DNA from: Rhodothermales bacterium
GTDB taxonomy: Bacteria > Bacteroidota > Rhodothermia > Rhodothermales > JABDKH01
Reading direction: 5' to 3'
DNA length: 43,121 bases
Assembly: GCA_013002165.1 (NCBI GenBank)
Contig: JABDKO010000319.1
Coordinates: 1 to 43,121 of the forward strand
Every line of letters begins with the position of its first letter. Positions within the stretch are counted from its first letter, which is position 1. Positions 22,476 through 30,450 of this stretch are shown here, piece after piece. The notes under the pieces are model-generated. The model saw nothing but the letters and a program-made list of their open reading frames with translations. It was not told where the DNA came from and ran no database searches. A program made the translations under genes and the position numbers.

Positions 22476-23603
22476 ATGAGATATCACCAAAGAAAGCGTT
22501 TTGATACGCAAACGTTTGCGGTGGCAACGGCAATCGCGCTGCTGGTATTTGTTATTGGATGTGGCGGCAAAGACTCCCCGGAATCCGTATCTGCGACAGA
22601 TACTGTGACTCCGGTCGTGCCGACACCGATCAGTTCAACGCCTGAACTTGAAGTATATCAACCCGAAGTTCCTGTCGAAGTCGTTGCAGCCGAACCGCAG
22701 CTTGTAGTTTTTGCGGATGCTGAGGCTGTGTATAGAGCAAGGCAGTACAATGAGGCGGATAAACTCTTTGCCGCTTATGTGGACCAGAATCCCGATAATC
22801 CGTGGGGATTCTACATGCTGGGCCTTGTGCAACGACAGCTTGACCGTAGCGATGATGCGGTAGTTTCATTTAACAGCGCACTTGAAATCGATTCGCTTCA
22901 TGCCAAAAGCTGGACCAATCTGGCTCGGGCGAATATGGACCTCGGTCAACCCGACGAAGCGCTGGACAATATTGACCGTGCGATAGAGCTCAGTTCGGAG
23001 TCAGCCGTAACCCTTCGTCTTCAGGGAAGAGCATTCCATCAGCTTGGTCAGGTTGATGATGCAATCGCTGCCTATCGTCAGGCTATTATTCTTGATCGAG
23101 ACGATGCCTGGTCAATGAACAATCTGGCTTTGATCTACATCGAACAAGATGAGTTTGAGATAGCTGTACAGGCCCTGGCCCGGGCAACGCAACTTGACTC
23201 ATCCAGCGCAACCTTTCACAACAACCTCGGGATGGCACTCGAGCAAACTGAGAGATTCCGTGCTGCTGAAAACGCGTACCGGAACGCACTCGTCGCAGAC
23301 GCGACATATGCGAAAGCCGCGACTAATCTGGCGAGAGTAGAGCACGTCGAAGGCAACATCGATGAGCCCGAGTTTGGTCTTACCGCTTCAGCCGATGCCT
23401 TCGAGTTTACGGTATCCGCCTGGATCGTTGATAGTAAGGCTCCTGATTCGCCAGACGATGTGGATGTCAGTGTCACTGATACGAACAGCCAGTCTATCGG
23501 AGACGAGACGACAGAGCCTGCCGACAAATCTGAAGAGGTATCGGAGAACGTAAGCGAGCAGGACTCGTTGTCGCAGGGTATCATCGGATCGATAGAGTTC
23601 TAG
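22476..23603 (+). CDS. TPR-repeat lipoprotein
   Basis: The ATG at 22476 is preceded by GAGG nine bases upstream and starts a lipoprotein signal (positively charged MRYHQRKR, hydrophobic stretch, VIGC with Cys29). A frame extending to 22428 would add sixteen residues and is rejected. After a Pro/Val-rich linker (to about 75), TPR units repeat with the W-G-Y-A-P pattern: ARQYNEADKLFAAYVDQNPDNPWGFYMLG, DDAVVSFNSALEIDSLHAKSW, DEALDNIDRAIEL, DDAIAAYRQAIIL, EIAVQALARATQL and RAAENAYRNALV. An acidic, Ser-rich tail ends it. TPRs scaffold protein-protein contacts in the periplasm. It is the likely sigma-54 target and its transcript ends at the strong hairpin 25 bases after the stop. Confidence 0.88.
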   Translation: MRYHQRKRFDTQTFAVATAIALLVFVIGCGGKDSPESVSATDTVTPVVPTPISSTPELEVYQPEVPVEVVAAEPQLVVFADAEAVYRARQYNEADKLFAAYVDQNPDNPWGFYMLGLVQRQLDRSDDAVVSFNSALEIDSLHAKSWTNLARANMDLGQPDEALDNIDRAIELSSESAVTLRLQGRAFHQLGQVDDAIAAYRQAIILDRDDAWSMNNLALIYIEQDEFEIAVQALARATQLDSSSATFHNNLGMALEQTERFRAAENAYRNALVADATYAKAATNLARVEHVEGNIDEPEFGLTASADAFEFTVSAWIVDSKAPDSPDDVDVSVTDTNSQSIGDETTEPADKSEEVSENVSEQDSLSQGIIGSIEF

Positions 23604-23627
23604 TACCCCTCAAACCAGTAATGCTGA

Positions 23628-23661
23628 AATACGAGACCCGGGCGTGCCCGGGTCTCGTATT
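23628..23661 (+). terminator. Strong intrinsic terminator after the TPR lipoprotein
   Basis: Bases 23628-23643 pair perfectly with 23646-23661: a 16-bp stem, GC-rich in the core (GACCCGGGC), with a two-base central loop, followed by TGTATTTACA. It is 24 bases after the stop codon. Being a near-perfect palindrome it could work in both directions, but the flanking T-richness favours rightward transcripts. Confidence 0.85.
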
Positions 23662-23754
23662 GTATTTACAAGCACTTTCCACCACATCCAACCAACAACC
23701 AGGTTAAACTTCCGTACTTTCCTTCCGGCAGTGAAACAACTCCGCACACAGACT

Positions 23755-24381
23755 ATGCTTGGTATCTTCAAATGGGCTGCAGTAGTCGTCGCCCTGACAC
23801 TCGTATCTCCCGTTCAGAATAACGACTCGGTAGATATTGATTACGAATCCCTGTATGGCCAGGGGCAAACGTACGATGATTTTCTATCTGAAGCAGTTAA
23901 ACGCCGTGCCATGTGGGTTCGAAATACAGAGAAGTCGTCTGTTCCTGAAGACCTGGGCAAACGAGTCGAGAAGATTCGTGGTAGCTGGAAGCTCTTGGTA
24001 GTAGCCGTGGACGCTTGCAGCGATTCCGCAAACATAATTCCGTACCTCGCGCGGCTTGCCGGCACCGCGGATATGATCGATATGCGGATCGTCGATTCTT
24101 CCATTGGGAGAGCCGTCATGGAAGCGAACCGAACACCGGATGGCCGACCCGCGACCCCGACTATCGCAGTGCTCAACGATACCTTCGAACCTGTCGGGTT
24201 TCTAATCGAGCGTCCGTCGACACTTCGTGACTGGGCACTCGAAAATAAATCGAAAATGTCAACGTCCGAGTTTCTGGAAAAGAAGTTCGAATGGTATGAC
24301 GAGGATAGTGGAAAGGAATCGATGTCGGAGATACTCGACATCATCGAAAGGGCATCGGTTTCTGACCATGGAGATCAGTAG
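23755..24381 (+). CDS. Secreted thioredoxin-fold protein (Thioredoxin_9-like)
   Basis: The frame is open from 23644, but that start lies inside the terminator stem. The ATG at 23755, or an in-frame GTG at 23731 giving MKQLRTQTMLGIFKW, starts a signal-peptide-like sequence. The mature part contains SWKLLVVAVDACSDSANIIPYLARLA, then IVDSSIGRAVMEANRTPDGRPATPTIAVLND and VGFLIERP, which follows the Thioredoxin_9 pattern ('x-x-C-x-D-s ... lP-x-la ... G-x-x-a-t-P-T-i-x-x-L'). The active site keeps only the first Cys (CSDS), so a standard dithiol redox role is unlikely. It converges with the TPM genes 28 bases away. Confidence 0.7.
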   Translation: MLGIFKWAAVVVALTLVSPVQNNDSVDIDYESLYGQGQTYDDFLSEAVKRRAMWVRNTEKSSVPEDLGKRVEKIRGSWKLLVVAVDACSDSANIIPYLARLAGTADMIDMRIVDSSIGRAVMEANRTPDGRPATPTIAVLNDTFEPVGFLIERPSTLRDWALENKSKMSTSEFLEKKFEWYDEDSGKESMSEILDIIERASVSDHGDQ

Positions 24382-24409
24382 CGCACGGCAACAGGACATC
24401 ATTTGATTG

Positions 24410-25309
24410 CTACCATCCGCCAGAAGCTCCACCGCCTCCAAATGAGCCGCCACCACCGCTGAAGCTGCTGCCTCCTGATGACGATGACCAGCCACCGCCG
24501 CTGCTCGAGCTCGTGATTCCAGTTGCAGAGAAGGGTCCAAACTTAACCGTCTTACCGTTTCTGGCTGCCTTGACCTTCGGATGAAACGCAGAGCCAATGT
24601 AGACCAGTGCATAGATCCCGAGGACAACAAGTCCTCCCGGGAATGAACCTGTCAGAAGGGTCCCGCTGATCAGAAAAAACGGCATGAGAAACACGAAAAG
24701 AAACCATTTCCCGGATCCGATTGTGAACATGCCAATGAACATGAACATCATCGGGATCGCGAGAAAGATCAGACCAAACCAGAAGGGTACATCCCCGACA
24801 CCTTCGGGCTCGGGCGGGTCGAAGGTGCCATCAAGGACCCCGACTATTTGCTGGACTCCCGTCAACACGCCACCGTCAAAGTTTCCTTCCTGGAAGTATG
24901 TGCGCATGTCCCCGCGGATAATCCGGCTAGCTCTTGAGTCTGTCAAATCTCCCTCGAGGCCAAATCCTACCTCGATCCTCATCTCTCTATCGTTGACTGC
25001 AATCACCAGCAGCACTCCGTTATTATTTTCGGCAGTTCCAAGTCCCCAGGTGCGTGCGACACGCAGCGAGTACGATTCGATCGACTCTCCGGATAGCGTC
25101 GGGATGGTCAACACGGCTATCTGATTCGAGGTGGAATCTTCGTGGGCTTTCAGGATGCCTGTAATTGTTCGTTCTGTCCCATTTGACAGGATGTCAGCAA
25201 GATCGACAACCCGACCGGTGAGGGTAGGCACGTCCTGACCAACTACCTCGTTGCAGGGAACCGCCAGAATGGCAAGCACGACAATTAAATAGAAGCCAGC
25301 GACCTTCAT
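24410..25309 (-). CDS. TPM-domain membrane protein with glycine/serine-rich tail
   Basis: After a signal peptide (MKVAGFYLIVVLAILAVP) the TPM domain starts with LTGRVVDLADILSNGTERTITGIL and continues QIAVLTIPTLSGESIESYSLRVARTWGLGTAENNNGVLLVIAVNDREMRIEVGFGLEG, the classical TPM (Psb32-like) pattern. Two or three TM helices follow (WFGLIFLAIPMMFMFIGMF, LFVFLMPFFLISG, GLVVLGIYALVYIG), then a low-complexity Gly/Ser-rich tail ending SFGGGGASGGW. The start is at 25309; a longer frame from 25402 overlaps the upstream gene and lacks a signal. Plant and bacterial relatives help repair membrane proteins; here the role is unknown. It is the second of two TPM genes, five bases after the first. Confidence 0.88.
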   Translation of the reverse strand: MKVAGFYLIVVLAILAVPCNEVVGQDVPTLTGRVVDLADILSNGTERTITGILKAHEDSTSNQIAVLTIPTLSGESIESYSLRVARTWGLGTAENNNGVLLVIAVNDREMRIEVGFGLEGDLTDSRASRIIRGDMRTYFQEGNFDGGVLTGVQQIVGVLDGTFDPPEPEGVGDVPFWFGLIFLAIPMMFMFIGMFTIGSGKWFLFVFLMPFFLISGTLLTGSFPGGLVVLGIYALVYIGSAFHPKVKAARNGKTVKFGPFSATGITSSSSGGGWSSSSGGSSFSGGGGSFGGGGASGGW

Positions 25310-25314
25310 GGCAA

Positions 25315-25962
25315 TTAGGGGTTTTGTTCTCTTACCTGATCGCCGAGCTCGTTTGAATCCGTGCCCGCAGACGGTGATTGTTTTTCCAGGAGATCGCCAC
25401 ATGCCAGCACTCCCGACACTATAGCGTCGACAAGCCCGGCGGCATTTCGCTTCTGAATCATCAAATCAACGATCGATACCCATTCATCACTGTCTACTTG
25501 CGAGCCAATTCCAGAGTCGGCGATGACCTCGAACATCCGCTCGAGTTCAGAAACGAAAATGAGAATTCCGTTCCGGTGAGTCGTGGCAAATATCTCTTCC
25601 GAGATGAATGCTTCTGAAGCAGCGCGCGATACGGCCTTTGAAAATTCGCGCTCAAGTACGAAAGTCCTTTGAAGCATCGGGACATGACTTGTAACTGATC
25701 CGACGATCAACCCTGCCGTGACTGCAATCAGAATTAAATACAGATCCTCTCCCAGAAAGACGGGTACCCAATCTGATGTTGTTGCTCGCACTATCAAAAT
25801 TACTGCAACAACGACAAGGAACACGAAAACAACAGCCCGCCATGCTGCGACGGAGTAGTCTTCACTCTTCGGGACCACACTGACGACAATTTCCCCTCCT
25901 GTGCGGGCTTCTACGTCCTGAACTGCCTCGACAATTACGTCCTTGTCCTGAGTCGACAGCAT
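25315..25962 (-). CDS. TPM-domain membrane protein
   Basis: The TPM domain starts near the N-terminus (DKDVIVEAVQDVEARTGGEIVVSVVPKSEDYSVAAW) and is interrupted, as in this subfamily, by two TM helices (VVFVFLVVVAVILIV and LILIAVTAGLIVGSV). The second half includes ERTHRNGILIFVSELERMFEVIADSGIG-like strands (ATTHRNGILIFVSELERMFEVIADSGI), the conserved NGxLIFVSxxERxxEIxAD. In many Bacteroidota this protein, a second TPM protein and a LemA-family protein are encoded together; here LemA is not upstream, where a pilin-like gene lies instead 58 bases away. Function unknown. Confidence 0.85.
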   Translation of the reverse strand: MLSTQDKDVIVEAVQDVEARTGGEIVVSVVPKSEDYSVAAWRAVVFVFLVVVAVILIVRATTSDWVPVFLGEDLYLILIAVTAGLIVGSVTSHVPMLQRTFVLEREFSKAVSRAASEAFISEEIFATTHRNGILIFVSELERMFEVIADSGIGSQVDSDEWVSIVDLMIQKRNAAGLVDAIVSGVLACGDLLEKQSPSAGTDSNELGDQVREQNP

Positions 25963-26020
25963 GAATGCGGATCGGTTGATCTGGGTGAGCGGATACTGAT
26001 AATATCAGTTTCCCCCATAT

Positions 26021-26512
26021 TTACCAACCGCTACATCCGGGCGGAGCCTGGTCGAGGTCGGAATCCATATTACCCTCTTCCCATCCACCCTCGGTCCGAA
26101 CGGCGCGACTGAGTCTGAAACAGTTCTGGTTTGGCCCGTACATGAAAAGCTGCACGCGCAGGTCCCTGTTATTCTGAGGCCGGACAATGATGTAGGGCCG
26201 GGCTGAATCCAGCTGATTGATTGACCGCATATAAGTAGATGTATTGGCGCGCGTTTGAGAAGGTCCGGAGGATTGATATCCCATAGCGTCAAAAGTTAAT
26301 CCGGTCAGATTCGTCGCATTGCTTCCACCGCCAAGTGACGACGGTGTGAACTTCCATGAAATCACATCTCCGGCAATTTTTATTGCCTCGGCTGTAATCG
26401 CGTCAAAATCAGAGTGTATCTGCTTTTCAGAAAAGGCATTTATGGCTATCGCGACCATCAATCCGACGATTACGATACCAAGAACAAGCAGTAATAACTG
26501 TTGTTGGCCCAT
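26021..26512 (-). CDS. Pilin-like hypothetical protein
   Basis: The protein opens with MGQQQLLLLVLGIVIVGLMVAIAINAFSEKQ, a hydrophobic helix immediately at the N-terminus with almost no leader, then an amphipathic helix (SDFDAITAEAIKIAGDVISWKF), Gly/Ser-rich and strand-rich segments. A single N-terminal helix that continues into the soluble domain is the layout of type IV pilins and pseudopilins, but the usual leader and G/F cleavage site are missing. I have the impression of similar 'GQQQLLL' proteins in Rhodothermia genomes, encoded singly. Function unknown; a membrane-anchored or assembled fibre subunit is possible. Two cysteines near the end (QNCFRLSR, PPGCSGW) could form a disulfide. Confidence 0.65.
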   Translation of the reverse strand: MGQQQLLLLVLGIVIVGLMVAIAINAFSEKQIHSDFDAITAEAIKIAGDVISWKFTPSSLGGGSNATNLTGLTFDAMGYQSSGPSQTRANTSTYMRSINQLDSARPYIIVRPQNNRDLRVQLFMYGPNQNCFRLSRAVRTEGGWEEGNMDSDLDQAPPGCSGW

Positions 26513-26704
26513 TTTTCTAAAGAATTACGGCGTTTCGGTTGGTATCAAGCCGGTCACATCATTGCGGCGGCATGCTTCATGAGTACTAAAAGGACGGAGG
26601 AATCCCACGTAGTAATCGCTGAAATTGATCTAATTTGAATCAAGTTGGCTTGAAAAAGCCTAGAAAGAAGTGATTATTCGCCGCGAAGTGTGACGAACCC
26701 GGCT

Positions 26705-27310
26705 TTATATCCCCAGTGAACCAACAGACGCAGACGAGCTGAAAAAGACAACGTATGCCGCGAGGCTCACAACGATGCCTGTGATGAAAGCGATGTATGA
26801 GAGGCGCAGCAGCCTGAATTTCTTTTCAAGAACGACTCCTGCGTTGTAAATGTCGCGGATCAGGTTTCCATACACCATCTCCCGGTCGAAAAGAACATCG
26901 CGTAGACCTTGTTCGAACTCTCCCCGTGAAAGATGGGCAAAGTGGCCGAAGAACAGGATGCTCTCTTTATTACGTCTGATCTGCTCAAGGGACACTTTCC
27001 GGCGGGTTACGCGCGGTATGGCTGCCAGGACGGCTAGTACCAGGGTAATCACACTGGAAAAAATGAGAATCGCGGTAGGAATCACCGTCCAGCTCTGATC
27101 TGCAATTTGCGGTAGAATCGTCGCCAGTATGACGGAAAGAATAATCCCGTTGATACTGATCATGATATTGGCTTTGCCATCGGCGACGCTGGTGAGATCT
27201 ACCTGCGTCCGGTAGGTCGACCGGATCAGGGTATCAACACCCCGCTTGGACCCGAGCTTATTCCACTTATCAGGAGAGATGTCAGAACTCGACTTATCTG
27301 ATTCTTCCAA
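26705..27310 (-). CDS. Pycsar-effector-like membrane protein (DUF5706)
   Basis: The sequence TYRTQVDLTSVADGKANIMISINGIILSVILATILPQI is the signature of DUF5706, the TM-effector family of Pycsar anti-phage systems (PycTM): an 'R-x-x-x-x-x-Q-v-x-L-t-x-l-A-D-x-K-A-n-i-m-i-s-i-N' start and first TM. Other TM helices are at about residues 80-102 and 168-192, and the segment LFFGHFAHLSRGEFEQGL is also shared. In Pycsar, cyclic CMP or UMP made by a cyclase activates such effectors to disrupt the membrane. No cyclase gene is present nearby, so it is either an orphan, works with a distant cyclase or has another role. The start is a TTG at 27310. Confidence 0.75.
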   Translation of the reverse strand: MEESDKSSSDISPDKWNKLGSKRGVDTLIRSTYRTQVDLTSVADGKANIMISINGIILSVILATILPQIADQSWTVIPTAILIFSSVITLVLAVLAAIPRVTRRKVSLEQIRRNKESILFFGHFAHLSRGEFEQGLRDVLFDREMVYGNLIRDIYNAGVVLEKKFRLLRLSYIAFITGIVVSLAAYVVFFSSSASVGSLGI

Positions 27311-27361
27311 CTCAGCCTAGGATTTAGTTGCTCGCGAAACGCCGGCCGTTTACTACTCGGT

Positions 27362-27664
27362 CTAGTCTGACTCTACGACACGAAAATCAGCTCTTGCTCC
27401 GACACCGACCGATACAAGGTTGTAAACATCTACCTCAACCGTTTCTCGATTTTCCCGAACTCCACCGGATCGATTTTTAGTGTAGACGACACCTGTAAAG
27501 CTAACGGATTCCTCGCCAGTCAACGACTCAAGCTGCTCTTTAAGCTCCGATTCAACGAAGAAGACCCCCTGATATTGACCTTTGATGCTGGATCGTTTTA
27601 GAAATGCGTAACCGCTACCATCAATTTCGCCTAGTGTGGCCTGTCGAGCTGCGTATAGTGACAT
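27362..27664 (-). CDS. Small hypothetical protein
   Basis: No family recognised. The 100-residue protein has no signal peptide or TM segment; it alternates strands (GYAFLKRSS, GVFFVESEL, SVSFTGVVYTKN, ETVEVDVYNLVSV, ADFRVVES) and looks like a compact beta-barrel with one helix (ELKEQLESLTG). It lies 51 bases upstream of the Pycsar-effector-like gene in the same direction, so the two may be co-transcribed. A 245-base divergent gap separates it from the DUF2141 gene; nothing specific is seen there beyond low GC. Confidence 0.55.
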   Translation of the reverse strand: MSLYAARQATLGEIDGSGYAFLKRSSIKGQYQGVFFVESELKEQLESLTGEESVSFTGVVYTKNRSGGVRENRETVEVDVYNLVSVGVGARADFRVVESD

Positions 27665-27909
27665 GAAAGCATTCTTTTGTTGAGAAGTTCAGCACCGTAA
27701 AGTGAACAGTGCCTCTTTATAATGAATTTCGACTCCAATCTGTTCCGATTCCCTGAAAAGCAGATCACGGAAATCGGTTGATTTCTTGTCAGATATCCTC
27801 AAGTTTTGTGAACTCGAACGATACTATTAAGTATTGAGGCGTACTATCTGCCGAAGTTTAACATTACTGTTAATCTCACAGTCCTTCCCACTTAAGACTC
27901 GTTATTGCG

Positions 27910-28353
27910 GTGGTTTATACAACATCAGCGATTGCGCTTATTTCAATTCTAATCTCATTGCTACCCGGCAAAATGATACCGTCGGGCGCTGAAGAGGCAA
28001 CGTCGAGTGTCGCGATTGATTTCGAGGGGGTGCGTATTTCCTCTGGATCTCTTTTCATTGCTATTTTCGACAACGAAAATGACTGGTTGAAGAGACCCGT
28101 CAGGTCCTATATAATGGAGATAGACAAGTTAGACTGTTCGTGGACAGTTGATGATCTCCCAAACGGTGCGTATGGTCTCGCCGTTTTTCACGATGTGAAC
28201 AGCAACGGAAAAAATGACACCAATTTCCTCGGGATTCCCAAAGAGCCATGGGGGGTGTCGAACGATGTTCGCAGACGGCTGGGTCCTCCCCGATGGTCAC
28301 AGGCCCAGTTTCTCGTTCGGTCGGACACTACGTTTACCATCGGGCTGAAGTAG
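27910..28353 (+). CDS. Secreted DUF2141 protein
   Basis: The mature part fits DUF2141: SSGSLFIAIFDNENDWLKRPVRSYIMEIDKLDCSWTVDDLPNGAYGLAVFHDVNSNGKNDTNFLGIPKEPWGVSNDV. The 'G-x-l-x-v-a-l-f-d', 'l-p-x-G-x-Y-a-l-a-v-f-H-D-x-N-x-N-g-k-l-D-t-n-f-x-G-i-P-x-E-x-w-G-x-S-n' pattern is essentially complete. The DxNxNGKxD loop is calcium-binding-like. The GTG at 27910 gives a hydrophobic N-terminus (AIALISILISLLPG) that serves as signal. DUF2141 proteins are periplasmic or surface beta-sandwiches of unknown role. It converges with the TonB gene across 245 bases that include the CTAG array. Confidence 0.85.
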   Translation: MVYTTSAIALISILISLLPGKMIPSGAEEATSSVAIDFEGVRISSGSLFIAIFDNENDWLKRPVRSYIMEIDKLDCSWTVDDLPNGAYGLAVFHDVNSNGKNDTNFLGIPKEPWGVSNDVRRRLGPPRWSQAQFLVRSDTTFTIGLK

Positions 28354-28501
28354 CATGGTCGTAGTGTCAGACGCCGTGCAGTAGATAGAACTGCGGGCTC
28401 GACTGAGGAAGGTGGAACTTGCTCGATCACGCGGGGGCCACCACTCCTCCTCCCCGGCTGTAAGTTAACTGCCAAAATGCGAACTGCGCCAATGACAAAG
28501 T

Positions 28502-28541
28502 GCTAGAGGATGTCTAGACAATTCTCTAGCAAATGTTCTAG
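28502..28541. repeat. Four phased CTAG motifs with nested palindromes
   Basis: CTAG occurs at 28503-28506, 28514-28517, 28526-28529 and 28538-28541, spaced 11, 12 and 12 bases. The second sits in the perfect palindrome TGTCTAGACA (28511-28520), which is itself nested between GCTAGAG (28502-28508) and CTCTAGC (28524-28530). The array lies between two convergent genes. CTAG is rare in most bacterial genomes, so four on one helical face is unusual. Function unknown. Confidence 0.6.
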
Positions 28542-28598
28542 TATGTGGTGGAAGTCGGAAATGAAATGAGGTATCGCCCCTTGCGAACCTGAACAGGA

Positions 28599-29351
28599 CT
28601 ATTCAAGACGGAATCTGAACGTGACAATACCCGTTTGATTTTCGCGCGGTGCATTAGGCGGTAGCGGATTGAATCTCCAGTCACGCAGTGTTTCGAGCAC
28701 AGACTGCTCGAGTGCAGGGTTGCCCTTGATCAATGGAATCCTCGTCGTGATCCTCCCTGTTGGATCTACCGTGATCCTAACCTTGATAATTGCGTTAACC
28801 TTTTCCGAATAAACAGGGATTGGTGCGTTGACCGGTGTCCGGTTGAGACCTTCAATATCAAACGGTGCCGTCTTCCGCTCCGAGTTTCCTTCTCCGTCGT
28901 CACCTGTGGCATCACCCTCGTCCCCACCGTCCTGGGCACCACTTCCGAGCGGTCGGACCGGCTGCGACTCCGGCCGGATCTCGTCCTGGGCGTCTGTTTT
29001 GGGATTGTCCTGCTGCTCAGGAGAAATAAGGTCTTCGTCAGAATTAACGATCTGGTCTGCATCGGCAAGCTGTTCCTGATCAGGCAGGTTCACGGGACGG
29101 GCTTCTTCCGGAGCCGATGGATCTGATTGCTCTTCGAGCACTTCGGGCTGCTGCTCAAGTTCCTCGGCCTGCTCATCAACCTCAGGGGCACTCTGGACCG
29201 GGCGGCCCTCGGCGAACTGGCCAAAGTCTACCTCGATAAATCCGATCGGGTCCTGCTGTGTAGTTCCCAGCGATGCAAGCCCGAAGAAAACAAACAGAAG
29301 GGCATGCAGTGCCAGACTGACCCCGATGCCGATATAGTCGTTCCTTTCCAT
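28599..29351 (-). CDS. tonB: TonB-family energy transducer
   Basis: The 250-residue protein has one N-terminal TM helix (IGIGVSLALHALLFVFFGLASL), a long periplasmic linker (about 35-165) that is extremely acidic and Glu/Gln/Asp-rich rather than the usual Pro/Lys-rich type, and a C-terminal TonB domain (about 170-250) with VKVRITVDPTGRI-like strand (IIKVRITVDPTGRITTRIPLI), NPALEQSVLETLRDWRFNPLPP and a final strand TGIVTFRFRLE. TonB passes energy from an ExbBD motor to outer-membrane receptors; no exbB/exbD is visible. The WRFxP box confirms the family. It is transcribed with the glycosyltransferase gene, 26 bases upstream. The acidic linker suggests a divergent member possibly devoted to one receptor. 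Confidence 0.85.
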   Translation of the reverse strand: MERNDYIGIGVSLALHALLFVFFGLASLGTTQQDPIGFIEVDFGQFAEGRPVQSAPEVDEQAEELEQQPEVLEEQSDPSAPEEARPVNLPDQEQLADADQIVNSDEDLISPEQQDNPKTDAQDEIRPESQPVRPLGSGAQDGGDEGDATGDDGEGNSERKTAPFDIEGLNRTPVNAPIPVYSEKVNAIIKVRITVDPTGRITTRIPLIKGNPALEQSVLETLRDWRFNPLPPNAPRENQTGIVTFRFRLE

Positions 29352-29377
29352 GATTAAATAACTGCCGCCAAAAACAT

Positions 29378-30373
29378 TTATTGTGGGGATGTGGCAGGCT
29401 GGAAGTCGCGATCTCCCGTTACCCGTCTCTCAGCATCGTCCGAATACCATTTCTCCATCACAATGTAACGAGGCCTCCCTTTTACCTCGGCGTATACGCG
29501 TGCGAGATATTCTCCTACAATGCCCAGGAAAAAAAGTTGTAAGCCACCAAAAAAGAAAGCCGCAAAAATTATCGATGCCCAGCCCGGGATCGTACCGGAA
29601 TCGAAAAACTTCTCGGCCACAATCCACACCAACCCCAGTATCGAAAGCGTCGACACTAGCAGACCCAGCCGGACAGCGTAGCGTAGCGGTCGGTCTGAAA
29701 ACGAAATGATCCCGTCTATAGCAAGATTCCACGACTTTCTGAACGAATACTTGCTGCGTCCTGCGGCACGCTCCGGTCGTGTATACGTGACACCCGTTTG
29801 CCTGAAACCAACCCACGACATAAGTCCACGCACAAAAGGCTGCTGTTCACGAATCTGCGCAAACGCGTCCATGACTTTTCTCGAAACGAGTCTGAAGTCA
29901 CCGACATTTCTCGGCGCATCAATATTGGCCACCTTTTTGAAGACGCTATAGAACAGCTCCGCCGTTTTCTTCTTCAGAAATGACTCTCCATGCCGATCTT
30001 CGCGAATTCCATAAACAACATCATATCCGTTTTGCCATTCCAGAATCATGTCATCGAGAACGTGAAGAGGATCTTGAAGGTCGGCATCCATTATGACCGC
30101 TGCATCAGCGGTTGCGGCGTTGATACCTGCGGTAATTGCCAGTTGATGCCCGAAGTTTCGGGAAAGACGAAGCAAGGTATATCCGCTCGTGCCGGCCGTC
30201 AGCTCACAGATTATTTCGGCGCTGTTATCTTCACTCCCGTCGTCAACAAAAATAATGTTGTCAATAACGGGTCGACTCGACCTGAACTCATTCAACTGTT
30301 CAATGAGAGCCGGCAATACAGCCTCCTCATTGTAAACCGGGATGATGATTGCTATTGATTGTCGGTCGGTCAC
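29378..30373 (-). CDS. Family 2 glycosyltransferase (polyprenyl-phosphate sugar transferase type)
   Basis: A GT-A domain (1-235) starts with IAIIIPVYNEEAVLPALIEQL and contains IIFVDDGSEDNSAEII, RNFGHQLAITAGINAATADAAVIMDADLQDPLHVL (the DAD metal-binding motif), YGIREDRHGES and FRLVSRKVMDAF. The C-terminal part has two TM helices (YAVRLGLLVSTLSILGLVWIV and IIFAAFFFGGLQLFFLGIVGEYLARVY) followed by the ARVYxExKxRPxYI motif. This is the DPMS/GtrB/ArnC type, which moves a sugar from a nucleotide donor to undecaprenyl phosphate at the inner membrane. The sugar is unknown. It is upstream of tonB in the same direction and 77 bases downstream of the PorV-type gene. Confidence 0.93.
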   Translation of the reverse strand: MTDRQSIAIIIPVYNEEAVLPALIEQLNEFRSSRPVIDNIIFVDDGSEDNSAEIICELTAGTSGYTLLRLSRNFGHQLAITAGINAATADAAVIMDADLQDPLHVLDDMILEWQNGYDVVYGIREDRHGESFLKKKTAELFYSVFKKVANIDAPRNVGDFRLVSRKVMDAFAQIREQQPFVRGLMSWVGFRQTGVTYTRPERAAGRSKYSFRKSWNLAIDGIISFSDRPLRYAVRLGLLVSTLSILGLVWIVAEKFFDSGTIPGWASIIFAAFFFGGLQLFFLGIVGEYLARVYAEVKGRPRYIVMEKWYSDDAERRVTGDRDFQPATSPQ

Positions 30374-30450
30374 GTCTACCGAATTCTCAGACTAAATACC
30401 TTTCACGGTGGCAACTACGATAAGATACGACGAGAAGAGTACCTGTGTAC

